A DNA stretch of 11,176 nucleotides from JADFUS01 sp036653215 (lineage in GTDB: Bacteria > Bacteroidota > Bacteroidia > Bacteroidales > Rikenellaceae): contig JAVVUK010000052.1 of assembly GCA_036653215.1 (NCBI GenBank), positions 1-11,176 of the forward strand, read 5' to 3'. Below, in pieces: positions 1-7,184 of the stretch. The notes beneath the pieces are model-generated. The model was not told the DNA's origin. It saw only the letters and a list, made by a program, of their open reading frames with translations, and made no database searches. Position 1 is the stretch's first letter. Each line of letters begins with the position of its first letter. The translations under genes were made by a program, and so were the position numbers.

Positions 1-8
1 TTTGTTCA

Positions 9-323
9 TTAGTTTGTCCTACGGGTGCTATTGAAAAATCTAAACGAGTTAACAAGATATCTTCCAAAAGATAAGTTTGTTTTAACTTTTTTATTACTAT
101 AATCGAGACAAAGTTTCACTGAAACCTCAAATCGTCCCATTATATTTGCCAGTAAAAAGCAAAGTAATGGGACGATTTGTTTTTGGACGGTGTGGTAGAT
201 GAAAAAACTATCGGCCACAGCATTGTCCCAACAATTACCCTTGCGCAACACACTTTGCGGTATGTCATCTATTCTCAGCAGTTTAACAAACGAATGACTC
301 GTGTATTGCACGCCTCTGTCGGA
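9..323 (-). pseudogene. IS3-family transposase remnant (C-terminal part of orfB, inactive)
   Basis: Read on the minus strand, the segment encodes SDRGVQYTSHSFVKLL and then RKGNCWDNAVADSFF. This is the usual IS3-family DDE integrase-core signature around the second Asp (SDRG.QY) and the final Glu (NAVAESFF in the family). Here the catalytic Glu position is Asp (codon at about 210-212). The roughly 200 N-terminal residues expected of the family, including the first Asp, are missing, and homology stops near 330, just short of the hairpin terminator of the next gene. After SFF (about 201) the reading frame no longer resembles the family and contains a 15-bp inverted repeat. A later stretch (LDYSNKKVKTNL) could be a degraded copy of the C-terminal YYNxKRIKTKL-type motif. 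No IS terminal repeats or target duplication can be recognised. I consider it a dead fossil, not an expressed gene; the subgroup is uncertain. Confidence 0.8.
130..184 (+). terminator. Hairpin with T-tract inside the IS remnant
   Basis: A perfect 15-bp inverted repeat, CAAATCGTCCCATTA against TAATGGGACGATTTG, flanks a 22-nt loop. On the plus strand it runs into a short T run (TTTTT), as in a rho-independent terminator. No plus-strand gene is visible upstream within the window, so it may belong to something left of the edge, or may be a small palindromic insertion that disrupted the transposase. The GTCCCA/TGGGAC stem core also occurs in the hairpin at 9065-9099. Confidence 0.45.
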
Positions 324-344
324 ACCCCCAGCTTCTTAGAATAA

Positions 345-386
345 AAAAAGATTAGGAGTAAGTGTTCGTTTGCTCCTAATCTTTTT
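345..386 (-). terminator. Rho-independent terminator of the outer-membrane barrel gene
   Basis: The arms AAAAAGATTAGGAG and CTCCTAATCTTTTT form a perfect 14-bp stem with a 14-nt loop. It starts about 25 nt beyond the stop codon of the minus-strand barrel gene. On the minus strand the stem is followed by a T run; the plus strand also has T's after the stem, so it could act in both directions. It separates the exported-protein genes from the IS remnant. Confidence 0.85.
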
Positions 387-410
387 GTTTTATGGTAGTA
401 TGAGAATATC

Positions 411-1970
411 TTAGAATTTAAACCCTACTGTCATCGTTACGAAGTTGTTGTTTATCTTACTGTCGATAACGCTTTCAGATATTACGCTTGTTCCGTCTAT
501 GGAACCGCCATAGTAGTAATATGGTTCAATAAGATAGTGTGAGTGTTGATATGCCACATCGACAAAGAAAGAACGTGATTTATATCCTAAACCAACAGAT
601 AAGTTTCGTGTAGCTCCATATTTATTATTTCCTTTATCTTCATAGTCATAATAAGACTCTATGTAGTTGAAACCTCCACGTGCAAATAATCCTCGATATA
701 CGTTAATCTCTAATCCTACCTTATATTCGCTGTTGTTGCGTGTGGCTTGGCGTATGTCTTTAGAGAGCTCGCTTGCTCCGTCAATATCTTTTATCTTAAC
801 GCTGTTATTAAGGTTGAGGCAATAGTCGAAAGCTATTATACCTATGTTTCCCAAGCGATATGAAATACCGGTCAGTAGTTTGTGTGATGATACTACTTTA
901 TATCTGTTTATGGCATAAGGACTGTTTTGATAACGAAAATTATTTTTATCGCCATTATAAGAAACATCTTGATCTTCATAATACTCTTCATCTACCCATG
1001 TAACCTTTGGGGCATGGTATGCAAGTCCTATACGAAGACCTGTAATAGGTTGCGCAGTAGCTCCGATTTTAAAGTCGAAAGATCCACCGCTCATATCTGT
1101 GTGTCTATTATAATAGAGCTCTTTAAATTCTCCTTTATTGCCTTGAACACCAAATTCTTGATAAAGCACACTTTCAGTATAGTTAAATGAACGCCCTCCC
1201 ATAGTGACACCAAGATATAACCAATCTTTAATGTTAAACCCTGTGCTTATAGAGAAATTATTAGATTGTCCCGATCTTAGTACGTCTTGTGTCGGAGTTA
1301 CAAAGTCGTTAATTTCTAAATTTTTAGGATTTATATTGTATTCATAAGGTTCTTTGTCTGTGCCATCGATCATCCAGTTATTATAGTTCATAATAGCACC
1401 CCACATATTAATAGGGTAATTATAAACATAGTTTGGCGTGTCTTTATGCTGTTCTATATCTATGCTATTTGGATTTACACCTTTTAGCTGTAAAGAGAAA
1501 TAGTCTGATATAGATCCATTGCTTGGTGCAGAGGATGAAAAAGAATGCATATCAAAATCGGCAGAACGATTATATGAAAATCCTAATGAGATACTACGCA
1601 CGGTGTTTTCTCTACTTCTAGGGAAAGTGAAGATAGCTGCCATGTTTGCTAAGTTGAACTTTGTAGTGTTCGTCTTATTGCTAATAACGGATCCGCTTTT
1701 GTCAATAGAATTTGTTGTTGCCGAGATCATGTTGAGACTTGGAGTGACGCTAAATTCATTTGAACGATACATGCCAAGCCCGGCAGGATTTATATCTATC
1801 GACCCTGCATCTGCACCCAAAGAGGTAAATGCCCCTCCCATAGACACAACACGTGAAGTGCTAAGTCCTGCATAAGAAGAAGATAATCTCATGATCTCCT
1901 CTACTGATTGTGCTTGGGCAACACTTACAAAGAGTGTTAAAGCCGCAACAAGAAAAAATTTTATTTTCAT
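411..1970 (-). CDS. FadL/OmpP1-like outer membrane beta-barrel protein ('hemin receptor' type)
   Basis: The 519-residue product has a Sec signal peptide (basic MKIK, hydrophobic residues 5-18, cleavage likely after VAQA at 20). The mature N-terminus carries the hallmark of the OmpP1/FadL/TodX group as found in Bacteroidota: SRVVSMGGAFTSLGAD followed by the NPAGLG motif (61-66). The rest is alternating polar/hydrophobic strands rich in Tyr, Asn and Gly, and the chain ends in FVTMTVGFKF with a terminal Phe, as expected for BAM-inserted barrels. FadL relatives make 14-stranded barrels that pass hydrophobic compounds. Bacteroidales copies are often labelled hemin receptor, but neither substrate can be read from this sequence. 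The length fits the group. The gene lies 62 nt downstream of the Gly/Tyr-rich secreted protein gene on the same strand, so readthrough from it is possible, and it ends at a strong hairpin terminator. The family call is firm and the function is not. Confidence 0.87.
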   Translation of the reverse strand: MKIKFFLVAALTLFVSVAQAQSVEEIMRLSSSYAGLSTSRVVSMGGAFTSLGADAGSIDINPAGLGMYRSNEFSVTPSLNMISATTNSIDKSGSVISNKTNTTKFNLANMAAIFTFPRSRENTVRSISLGFSYNRSADFDMHSFSSSAPSNGSISDYFSLQLKGVNPNSIDIEQHKDTPNYVYNYPINMWGAIMNYNNWMIDGTDKEPYEYNINPKNLEINDFVTPTQDVLRSGQSNNFSISTGFNIKDWLYLGVTMGGRSFNYTESVLYQEFGVQGNKGEFKELYYNRHTDMSGGSFDFKIGATAQPITGLRIGLAYHAPKVTWVDEEYYEDQDVSYNGDKNNFRYQNSPYAINRYKVVSSHKLLTGISYRLGNIGIIAFDYCLNLNNSVKIKDIDGASELSKDIRQATRNNSEYKVGLEINVYRGLFARGGFNYIESYYDYEDKGNNKYGATRNLSVGLGYKSRSFFVDVAYQHSHYLIEPYYYYGGSIDGTSVISESVIDSKINNNFVTMTVGFKF

Positions 1971-2032
1971 ATAACCAAGTATTGATAACTTAAAAATATA
2001 TCTATAAAAATTGTTAATAAGCGTTTTATCGA

Positions 2033-2953
2033 TTAACGACGTCTGTTGTATGTGCCACCACCGCCACCGCCACCAGTGCCAACATTACTATTCGTTGTTG
2101 TAGAACGGTTATATGTTGAGGTGCCTGTATTTGTCGATTGTGTGCTCCTGTTATATTGATAATTTGTATTTGTCGTATTGTTATATGTGTTACGTGTTGT
2201 TGTGTTGGTTGTGTTTGTAGGGCGATATTGTCCTGTTGTGCTTCTTAGTGAAGAAACAGAAGAGCGTGAATTACTACCTCCGTAAGAACCATTACGATAG
2301 TTTCCACCGTTATTGTTTCTTATACTACCTGTATATATAGAATTGCTGCTGTTATATTTGGGAACATAGCCTCCGCCATAGTAAGGATAATCGTAATATC
2401 CACCATAGTAAGGATAGCCCCAACCCCCGTAGTATCCACCATAATATCCACCGTAGTATCCACCATAAGGATAACCTACCATCCATGGATTACCCCAATA
2501 GCCTCCATAATATGACGAAGCCATCCAAGGATTATAGTAGTATGGATTAGCTCCAAACCCGAAACCTAAATACCAAGAAGGAATGCAAGTTACATATACT
2601 GTTGTATTATACCAAGAAGGTTGATAATCGTTTTCTTTGTTGTTGTTTACATATTCGTTATTAGAGTTGTTCTTTCCAACAGCTTCGGCAAACATACCAG
2701 GATAGTAGTCATCGCTACTTGCTGCCACAGTTTCATCACTCTCTTTGCCTTCGTCTGCAAGAGTCTGTTGCCATGGTTTTGCTCCATAGTTATTGTCTTT
2801 GGTATAAGAAGATCTTTTTACTGTTTGTCTTTGGTGCGATTCGTTATTTTTATTGTAATATAGATCATCAACATAGCCTTGAGCATAAGTTGATGAGGTG
2901 TAGCATATAAATATCAATACTACTGTCGAAATTCTAATTAGGTATTTGTTCAT
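2033..2953 (-). CDS. Secreted Gly/Tyr-rich low-complexity protein of unknown function
   Basis: The 306-residue product starts with a clear Sec signal peptide (MNKYLIRIS, then a hydrophobic core; cleavage likely after TYA at 24). There is no lipobox Cys at the cleavage site. Residues 25-128 are polar, rich in Asn, Ser and charged residues. Residues 129-197 are a Gly/Tyr/Pro/Trp-rich block with YYGG tetrads repeated in tandem (about 165-177). Residues 198-293 are rich in Asn, Thr, Ser and Arg, and the end is a run of seven Gly followed by TYNRRR. No enzyme motif or membrane anchor is visible. The composition resembles adhesive or self-associating low-complexity proteins, but that is only an analogy. 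It lies just upstream of the barrel gene in the same direction, and two palindromes precede its ATG. That it is a real gene is supported by the signal peptide and the long open frame. Confidence 0.8.
   Translation of the reverse strand: MNKYLIRISTVVLIFICYTSSTYAQGYVDDLYYNKNNESHQRQTVKRSSYTKDNNYGAKPWQQTLADEGKESDETVAASSDDYYPGMFAEAVGKNNSNNEYVNNNKENDYQPSWYNTTVYVTCIPSWYLGFGFGANPYYYNPWMASSYYGGYWGNPWMVGYPYGGYYGGYYGGYYGGWGYPYYGGYYDYPYYGGGYVPKYNSSNSIYTGSIRNNNGGNYRNGSYGGSNSRSSVSSLRSTTGQYRPTNTTNTTTRNTYNNTTNTNYQYNRSTQSTNTGTSTYNRSTTTNSNVGTGGGGGGGTYNRRR
2426..2468. repeat. Short in-frame tandem repeats encoding YYGG tetrads
   Basis: A 12-bp motif (plus-strand form like TATCCACCGTAG or TATCCACCATAA) is repeated several times with third-position differences and encodes YYGG units on the minus strand. 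Because the unit is a multiple of three, changes in copy number would lengthen or shorten the protein without breaking the frame. Confidence 0.7.
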
Positions 2954-2988
2954 AACAATATTGTTTTTAGTTACCTTTGTAAAGGTAA
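2954..2988 (-). promoter_or_regulatory. Two palindromes in the leader of the Gly/Tyr-rich protein gene (possible operator/promoter)
   Basis: Directly upstream of the ATG lies the perfect 12-bp palindrome AACAATATTGTT (2954-2965). Five bases further up is TTACCTTTGTAAAGGTAA (2971-2988), with 8-bp arms around a 2-bp centre. On the minus strand the second contains TACCTTTA, one mismatch from the Bacteroidota -7 element TAnnTTTG, so it could overlay the promoter. No convincing -33 TTTG is present. A regulator-binding role is inferred only from symmetry and position. Confidence 0.35.
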
Positions 2989-3021
2989 GTATTTTTATTA
3001 ATAAAAGAATTAATAAAAAAA

Positions 3022-5904
3022 TTAATGTGCCTCTAACCAGTCGTGTGCATATCCGCTATCTGCTAAAAGAGGGACAGATAGGATTGCAGCACCTTCCATA
3101 GCTTCGATAACTAACTTTTGAGCTTCCTCAACATCTCGTTTTGCAACCTCTAAAACAAGCTCATCATGTACTTGAAGTATGATTTTACAATCTAAGTTAG
3201 CATCAATTAATTTATTATATAGCGTAGACATAGCTATTTTTATTATGTCGGCTGCACTTCCTTGTATAGGTGCGTTTATGGCATTTCGCTCTGCAAAGCC
3301 CCTCACAACAGCGTTTTTGGAGTTTATATCGTCTAAATATCTTTTACGATGATATATAGTTTCTGTATATCCTTTTTCTTGAGCTTCTGCAATGCTTGCT
3401 TTCATATATAGAGCAATTTGTGGATAAGTGGCAAAATATCCGTCAATCAATTTTTTAGCTTCTCCATGGCTTATGCCAAGTCGTTGCGAGAGACCAAAAA
3501 CAGATATCCCATATATAATGCCAAAGTTTGCTGTCTTGGCTTTACGTCTTTGTTCGGAAGATACTTCTTCTATTGGAAGTCCGAAAATCTTAGCTGCCGT
3601 TGCGGCGTGTATATCTTCACCGCTTTTAAAAGCCTCTATCATAGCTATATCTTGACTTAGATGTGCCATAATACGAAGTTCTACTTGGCTATAATCGGCA
3701 GATAACAAAACATGATCATCGTCTGATGCCACAAAGCAACGACGAATACGTTTACCAGCGTCTGTACGTATAGGTATGTTTTGTAGGTTAGGGTTGCTTG
3801 ACGATAAACGTCCTGTTGCAGTAACACATTGATTATAACTTGTGTGGATCCTTCCTGTGCGCTTGTTTATAAGCTCAGGGAGAGAAAGCACGTATGTTGA
3901 AAGGAGCTTTTTTAATCCTCTATATTCGAGTATCAAAGCGACAACCTCGTGTTTATCTGTAAGTGATGATAAATATTCTTCGTCTGTTTTATATTGCCCA
4001 GTCTTGGTTTTCTTAGGCTTTTCGGTGATTTTTAACTTTTCAAATAACGCTATGCCAAGTTGTTTAGGAGAGTCTACATTTAACCCCTCAACCCCTGTCA
4101 TCTCTATGATTTTAGATCCTATCTCTTCAAGTTCTTTTTCGAGTTCTTTGCTATAAAGGTAAAGTTCTTTATCGTCAATTTTAACTCCATTTATCTCCAT
4201 CTCGCATAAGACACGAATTAGTGGTTCTTCGATGTTAAGGTATAATTCTGTCCCATTAATTTCAACAAGTTCGGCCCACAATTTCTCTTTTAGACGGAAA
4301 GTTACATCTGCATCTTCTGCACCATACTCAACAACCTTAGACATATCTACATCTTTCATGGAAATCTCCTTTGCTCCTTTTCCTATAAGTTCGCTTATGG
4401 GTATTGGCGTGTAGCTAAGATATTTCTGTGATAAGTAGTCCATGTTGTGCCTCTCATCGCTGTTAATAAGATAGTGTATGATCATGGTGTCGTAAAGAAG
4501 ACCTTTTACATCAATGCCTCTTTGTCGTAACATCATGATGTCAAACTTTATGTTTTGACCTATCTTGGCGATCTTAGGGTTTTCAAAAAGTGGTTTTAGC
4601 TTATCTAATATTTCGTCACTCGCTTTTGAAGAGTCTATGGGAATGTAATATGCCTTTCCTGCCTCTTTACAAAACGAGATGCCTACAAGAGAGTCGTTTA
4701 TTGTGTTTAACCCTGTGGTCTCTGTGTCAAAGCAAAATTCATCACACATAGAAAGAATGCTAAGTAGCATATCTATGTTGCTATTGTTGATAAGTGTATA
4801 AGTGTGTTGATAAGAGTCAATATCTCGTTCTGTTTTTTCAAAAAGAGGTGTCATAGCACTAAGAGGCATACACTCATTAAACCCCTCTGGACACGGTGTG
4901 TCGAAGAGGGTAGGCTCATTGCTAAATAAGCTTGGTTGAGAGTTATTAACAATGTTATTAACATTATCAACAGTTTGTTTATTACTTTCTCGTTTTGAAT
5001 ACATCTCCTTCTGTGGCTGTGAGTTACTTGTGTTATTGCCACGTAGTAGATCTGTGAGCATGGTGTGGAAGTTAAGCTCTTGGTATAAGTCTTTTAATCG
5101 TTCCACATCTGGCTTTGTGATAGCCATTGCGTCGATGTCAAACTCGATAGGTACATCGAGTCTTATTGTTACAAGGTCACGAGAAAGCATTAGTTGTTCT
5201 CTGTTACACAGGAAGCTCTCATGTTGCTTTTTAGACAATTCGTGACATGAATTTAGTATGCCATCGATATTCCCATAGCTATTAAGTAGTTTTATGGCTG
5301 TCTTCTCGCCCACACCTGGCACACCTGGAACATTATCTGACACGTCGCCCCATAGTGCAAGCAGATCGATCATCTGTTGTGGGTTTTCTATTTGGTATCT
5401 TTTTTTTATCTCTTCGACACCCACAACTTCAACCCCATTGCCGCTATGGCTGGGTTTGTACATAAAAATGTTGTCTTCTATAAGTTGCCCATAATCTTTG
5501 TCGGGAGTGACCATATAAACAACATAACCGTTTTGTGAGGCTTTTTTAGCAATAGTGCCTATCACATCATCGGCTTCATATCCGGGAACTTCCAAAATTG
5601 GAATATCCATAGCACGAAGTATGTTTTTGATATATGGTATCGAAAGGCGTATATCTTCTGGTGTTTCAGAGCGGTTTGCCTTATAAAGAGGATATAACTC
5701 ATGACGGAAATTACCACCCGAAGGATCAAAAGCAACAGCTATATGATGAGGACGCTCGTTGTTTATAATGTCGTTAATGAAACGGGTAAATCCGTATATG
5801 GCGGAGGTGTTAAGCCCCTCGCTGTTACGCATGGGACGACCTATTAGCGCATAGTAAAATTTAAATATAAGAGCGTATGCGTCAATGAGAAATACTTTTT
5901 CCAT
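3022..5904 (-). CDS. polA: DNA polymerase I (5' nuclease, 3'-5' exonuclease and polymerase)
   Basis: The 960-residue product has the full three-domain layout of bacterial Pol I, which fills gaps and removes RNA primers in lagging-strand synthesis and repair. The 5' nuclease domain (1-290) keeps its metal-binding acids: D8, D60 (FDP), E110/D112/D113 (YEADDV), D135/D137 (TPDKDYG) and D187/D190 (GDVSDNVPG), followed by the helix-hairpin-helix VPGVGEKTA. A polar linker (about 291-360) follows. The proofreading domain is apparently active: Exo I DTETTGLN (393-400), Exo II NIKFD (451-455) and Exo III YGAEDAD (527-533). The polymerase domain has motif A SADYSQVELR (D737), motif B RRKAKTANFGIIYG (786-799, Phe794 at the position equivalent to E. 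coli Phe762) and motif C QVHDELV (D914). No key residue is missing. It starts 6 nt after queD stops, so the two are probably cotranscribed. Only AT-rich sequence with weak dyads follows the stop. Confidence 0.98.
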   Translation of the reverse strand: MEKVFLIDAYALIFKFYYALIGRPMRNSEGLNTSAIYGFTRFINDIINNERPHHIAVAFDPSGGNFRHELYPLYKANRSETPEDIRLSIPYIKNILRAMDIPILEVPGYEADDVIGTIAKKASQNGYVVYMVTPDKDYGQLIEDNIFMYKPSHSGNGVEVVGVEEIKKRYQIENPQQMIDLLALWGDVSDNVPGVPGVGEKTAIKLLNSYGNIDGILNSCHELSKKQHESFLCNREQLMLSRDLVTIRLDVPIEFDIDAMAITKPDVERLKDLYQELNFHTMLTDLLRGNNTSNSQPQKEMYSKRESNKQTVDNVNNIVNNSQPSLFSNEPTLFDTPCPEGFNECMPLSAMTPLFEKTERDIDSYQHTYTLINNSNIDMLLSILSMCDEFCFDTETTGLNTINDSLVGISFCKEAGKAYYIPIDSSKASDEILDKLKPLFENPKIAKIGQNIKFDIMMLRQRGIDVKGLLYDTMIIHYLINSDERHNMDYLSQKYLSYTPIPISELIGKGAKEISMKDVDMSKVVEYGAEDADVTFRLKEKLWAELVEINGTELYLNIEEPLIRVLCEMEINGVKIDDKELYLYSKELEKELEEIGSKIIEMTGVEGLNVDSPKQLGIALFEKLKITEKPKKTKTGQYKTDEEYLSSLTDKHEVVALILEYRGLKKLLSTYVLSLPELINKRTGRIHTSYNQCVTATGRLSSSNPNLQNIPIRTDAGKRIRRCFVASDDDHVLLSADYSQVELRIMAHLSQDIAMIEAFKSGEDIHAATAAKIFGLPIEEVSSEQRRKAKTANFGIIYGISVFGLSQRLGISHGEAKKLIDGYFATYPQIALYMKASIAEAQEKGYTETIYHRKRYLDDINSKNAVVRGFAERNAINAPIQGSAADIIKIAMSTLYNKLIDANLDCKIILQVHDELVLEVAKRDVEEAQKLVIEAMEGAAILSVPLLADSGYAHDWLEAH

Positions 5905-5910
5905 ATTACT

Positions 5911-6363
5911 TTAAATGTTATCAGATAAATACCACTCTGCAAATGAGGTGGCCGTTTCGTGCAGTTTTATGTGGTGTAGAGCTACTCCACAAGGAAGTTC
6001 TTTTGATACTTCTTCGGCAATGTGTGTTATCATGTTTTCACAAGTCGGTTGGTAGTCTACAAACACTACCTTCCCAAACTCAAGACTCATAGATTTGAAT
6101 AAGGATAATTTAGAAGAGTTGCTGTTGCATACTAAGGCGTGATCATAACGGTCAATCACAAGACGGTTTATTATCTCTTTAAGGACTTTAAAATCGATTA
6201 CCATTCCACATTTAGGATCTGAAGTGTTAGACACAGGCTCTCCTATAATTGTTACATATAAGATATAAGAATGTCCATGTATGTGTCTACATGAACCGTC
6301 ATATCCGTCAAGCGCATGAGCCATCTCGAAAGTAAATTGTTTTGTAAGTCTTATCTTAGCCAT
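5911..6363 (-). CDS. queD: 6-carboxy-5,6,7,8-tetrahydropterin synthase (6-pyruvoyl-tetrahydropterin synthase family)
   Basis: The 150-residue product belongs to the PTPS/QueD family, whose bacterial members convert 7,8-dihydroneopterin triphosphate to 6-carboxytetrahydropterin, an early step in making preQ0 and queuosine. The zinc ligands are His16 (FEMAHAL) and His29/His31 (CRHIHGHSY), with the catalytic Cys25 four residues before His29 as in E. coli QueD. The Asp-His pair is D74-H75 (RYDHALV), and Glu136 lies in HETATSFAEW. PTCEN (106-110) matches the family's PT.EN. GMVIDF (53-58) is also typical. Its length is slightly above E. coli QueD. The cytosolic enzyme is encoded first in a probable queD-polA unit with a promoter just upstream. 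No other queuosine gene lies in the window. A eukaryote-like PTPS activity is less likely because the catalytic Cys spacing is QueD-type. Confidence 0.95.
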   Translation of the reverse strand: MAKIRLTKQFTFEMAHALDGYDGSCRHIHGHSYILYVTIIGEPVSNTSDPKCGMVIDFKVLKEIINRLVIDRYDHALVCNSNSSKLSLFKSMSLEFGKVVFVDYQPTCENMITHIAEEVSKELPCGVALHHIKLHETATSFAEWYLSDNI

Positions 6364-6380
6364 AATATCTCATTTTACTA

Positions 6381-6412
6381 CAAAAATAGTTAAAATATCG
6401 CAGACCCTCGAA
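6381..6412 (-). promoter_or_regulatory. Probable queD-polA promoter
   Basis: On the minus strand the segment reads TTCG, 20 nt, then TATTTTTG. The second element is an exact match to the Bacteroidota -7 consensus TAnnTTTG; the first has one mismatch from TTTG. The -7 element ends about 17 nt before the queD ATG, implying a very short leader. It is arranged back-to-back with the plus-strand promoter at 6430-6463. Confidence 0.55.
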
Positions 6413-6429
6413 TTTTTCTTACAAATGTT

Positions 6430-6463
6430 TTTGCCACATTCTGTATGTGCAAGGCTACTTTTG
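6430..6463 (+). promoter_or_regulatory. Probable promoter of the capsid module
   Basis: TTTG at 6430-6433 and TACTTTTG at 6456-6463 match the Bacteroidota -33 and -7 elements, with a 22-nt spacer, slightly longer than the usual 19-21. Transcription would start near 6470, just before the ATG at 6485. This argues against the upstream in-frame ATG at 6425, which would precede the promoter. Confidence 0.5.
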
Positions 6464-6473
6464 AGACGAAAGA

Positions 6474-6487
6474 AAAATAAAATTATG
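6474..6487 (+). promoter_or_regulatory. A-rich translation leader deciding the scaffold-like gene start
   Basis: The 14-base string AAAATAAAATTATG here is identical to the one ending in the ATG of the capsid gene (7623-7636) and nearly identical to that before 10517. Bacteroidota rarely use Shine-Dalgarno pairing and favour A-rich leaders. The match supports 6485 as the start. Confidence 0.5.
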
Positions 6488-7159
6488 TTTATGAAACAGA
6501 TTAATATTAAGCCGCAGGAGGCTGAAATTCCTGAGACAGAGAGTAGTTGCGATGTTGTTATTTCTGCTCTCTCACTTGAAAAAGAGTGTTCTGGAGATGA
6601 TCCTAAAACACGTCAAGAAAAGCTTGTTACTTATCTAAAAACAGTAATTGCCGAGAGAGAGCAACTGTTAAGCATGATCCAAAAATTAGAAAGCGACCCT
6701 CGCATGGTTAAATTTATTGAACGTCTAATTTCCGGAGATAGTGGTGATGTGGCATTTGAGACCGCTGGTCTTAAAACCTTGATTGATGATACAACAGACG
6801 AGGAAGTGACAAATGAAAATGTCGATATTTCAAAAGAAGTTGCCGATTTCTATCAAGAAAAAGGGGTTGCCAAAGAGGTTGTCGATGAGTTTATCCTTTT
6901 CGTAGAGACTTTTATAGGTCAAGTATATGAAAAAGAAATAGGACGAACGGTGTTAGATGTCTTGTGGCTCGCTTTTATGTATGAAAACGATGTTCGCAAA
7001 TCGTATGATGAAGGTCTAATAAAAGGACAGAACAAAAAGATAGAGTCTCTTCGTTTTGAACGTAAAAATGTAGATGGCTTAGGAGCAATTGGTGGGGGTG
7101 CTATGTCAATGCCTCAAACAAAAAGGGTTGGGTATATAGAGGGATTGTTAAACAAATAA
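6485..7159 (+). CDS. Scaffold-like acidic helical protein upstream of the capsid gene
   Basis: The 224-residue product has no enzyme motif, signal peptide or membrane segment. It is acidic and mostly predicted helix: a polar Glu/Ser-rich head (1-40), a coiled-coil-prone helix (41-82, with EREQLLSMIQKLESDPRM), an acidic linker (97-115), a second helical block (116-170) and a basic, Gly-containing tail (177-224: KGQNKKIESLRFERK, then AIGGGAMSM, ending in KRVGYIEGLLNK). Position directly before the capsid gene, size, acidity and a basic C-terminal tail fit a phage scaffolding (capsid assembly) protein. From memory it also resembles proteins in the same position in Bacteroidota phage-like loci, which I could not check. 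The start at 6485 is chosen over 6425 from the promoter and leader; 6491 (MKQINIK) is an alternative. Queuosine gene queD is divergent 121 nt away. The scaffold role is inference. Confidence 0.6.
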   Translation: MFMKQINIKPQEAEIPETESSCDVVISALSLEKECSGDDPKTRQEKLVTYLKTVIAEREQLLSMIQKLESDPRMVKFIERLISGDSGDVAFETAGLKTLIDDTTDEEVTNENVDISKEVADFYQEKGVAKEVVDEFILFVETFIGQVYEKEIGRTVLDVLWLAFMYENDVRKSYDEGLIKGQNKKIESLRFERKNVDGLGAIGGGAMSMPQTKRVGYIEGLLNK

Positions 7160-7180
7160 CCTGTTGTTATTCTTATTTTT
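7155..7180 (+). terminator. Weak hairpin at the end of the scaffold-like gene
   Basis: AATAAC and GTTATT form a 6-bp AT-rich stem with a 5-nt loop overlapping the stop codon, followed by CTTATTTTT. It is too weak to call with confidence. If active it would separate the scaffold-like gene from the capsid gene. Confidence 0.25.
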
Positions 7181-7184
7181 CGCC

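Noticed and set aside
927..1875. Plus-strand open frames opposite the barrel gene (927-1190 and 1519-1875)
   Set aside because: They are antisense to a well-supported gene with a signal peptide and barrel features, and their products show no recognisable motif.
2945..2979. Plus-strand promoter (TTTG ... TACCTTTG) reading antisense into polA
   Set aside because: The 23-nt spacer is too long and the TACCTTTG is one half of a palindrome; no transcript target is evident.
3418..5494. Plus-strand open frames and one minus-strand frame (4851-5042) within polA
   Set aside because: All lie inside polA, whose motifs are intact throughout; the products are low-complexity shadows.
6425..6484. Upstream in-frame start of the scaffold-like protein
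   Set aside because: The extra 20 residues (MFLPHSVCARLL...) overlap the probable promoter, while the ATG at 6485 has the A-rich leader.
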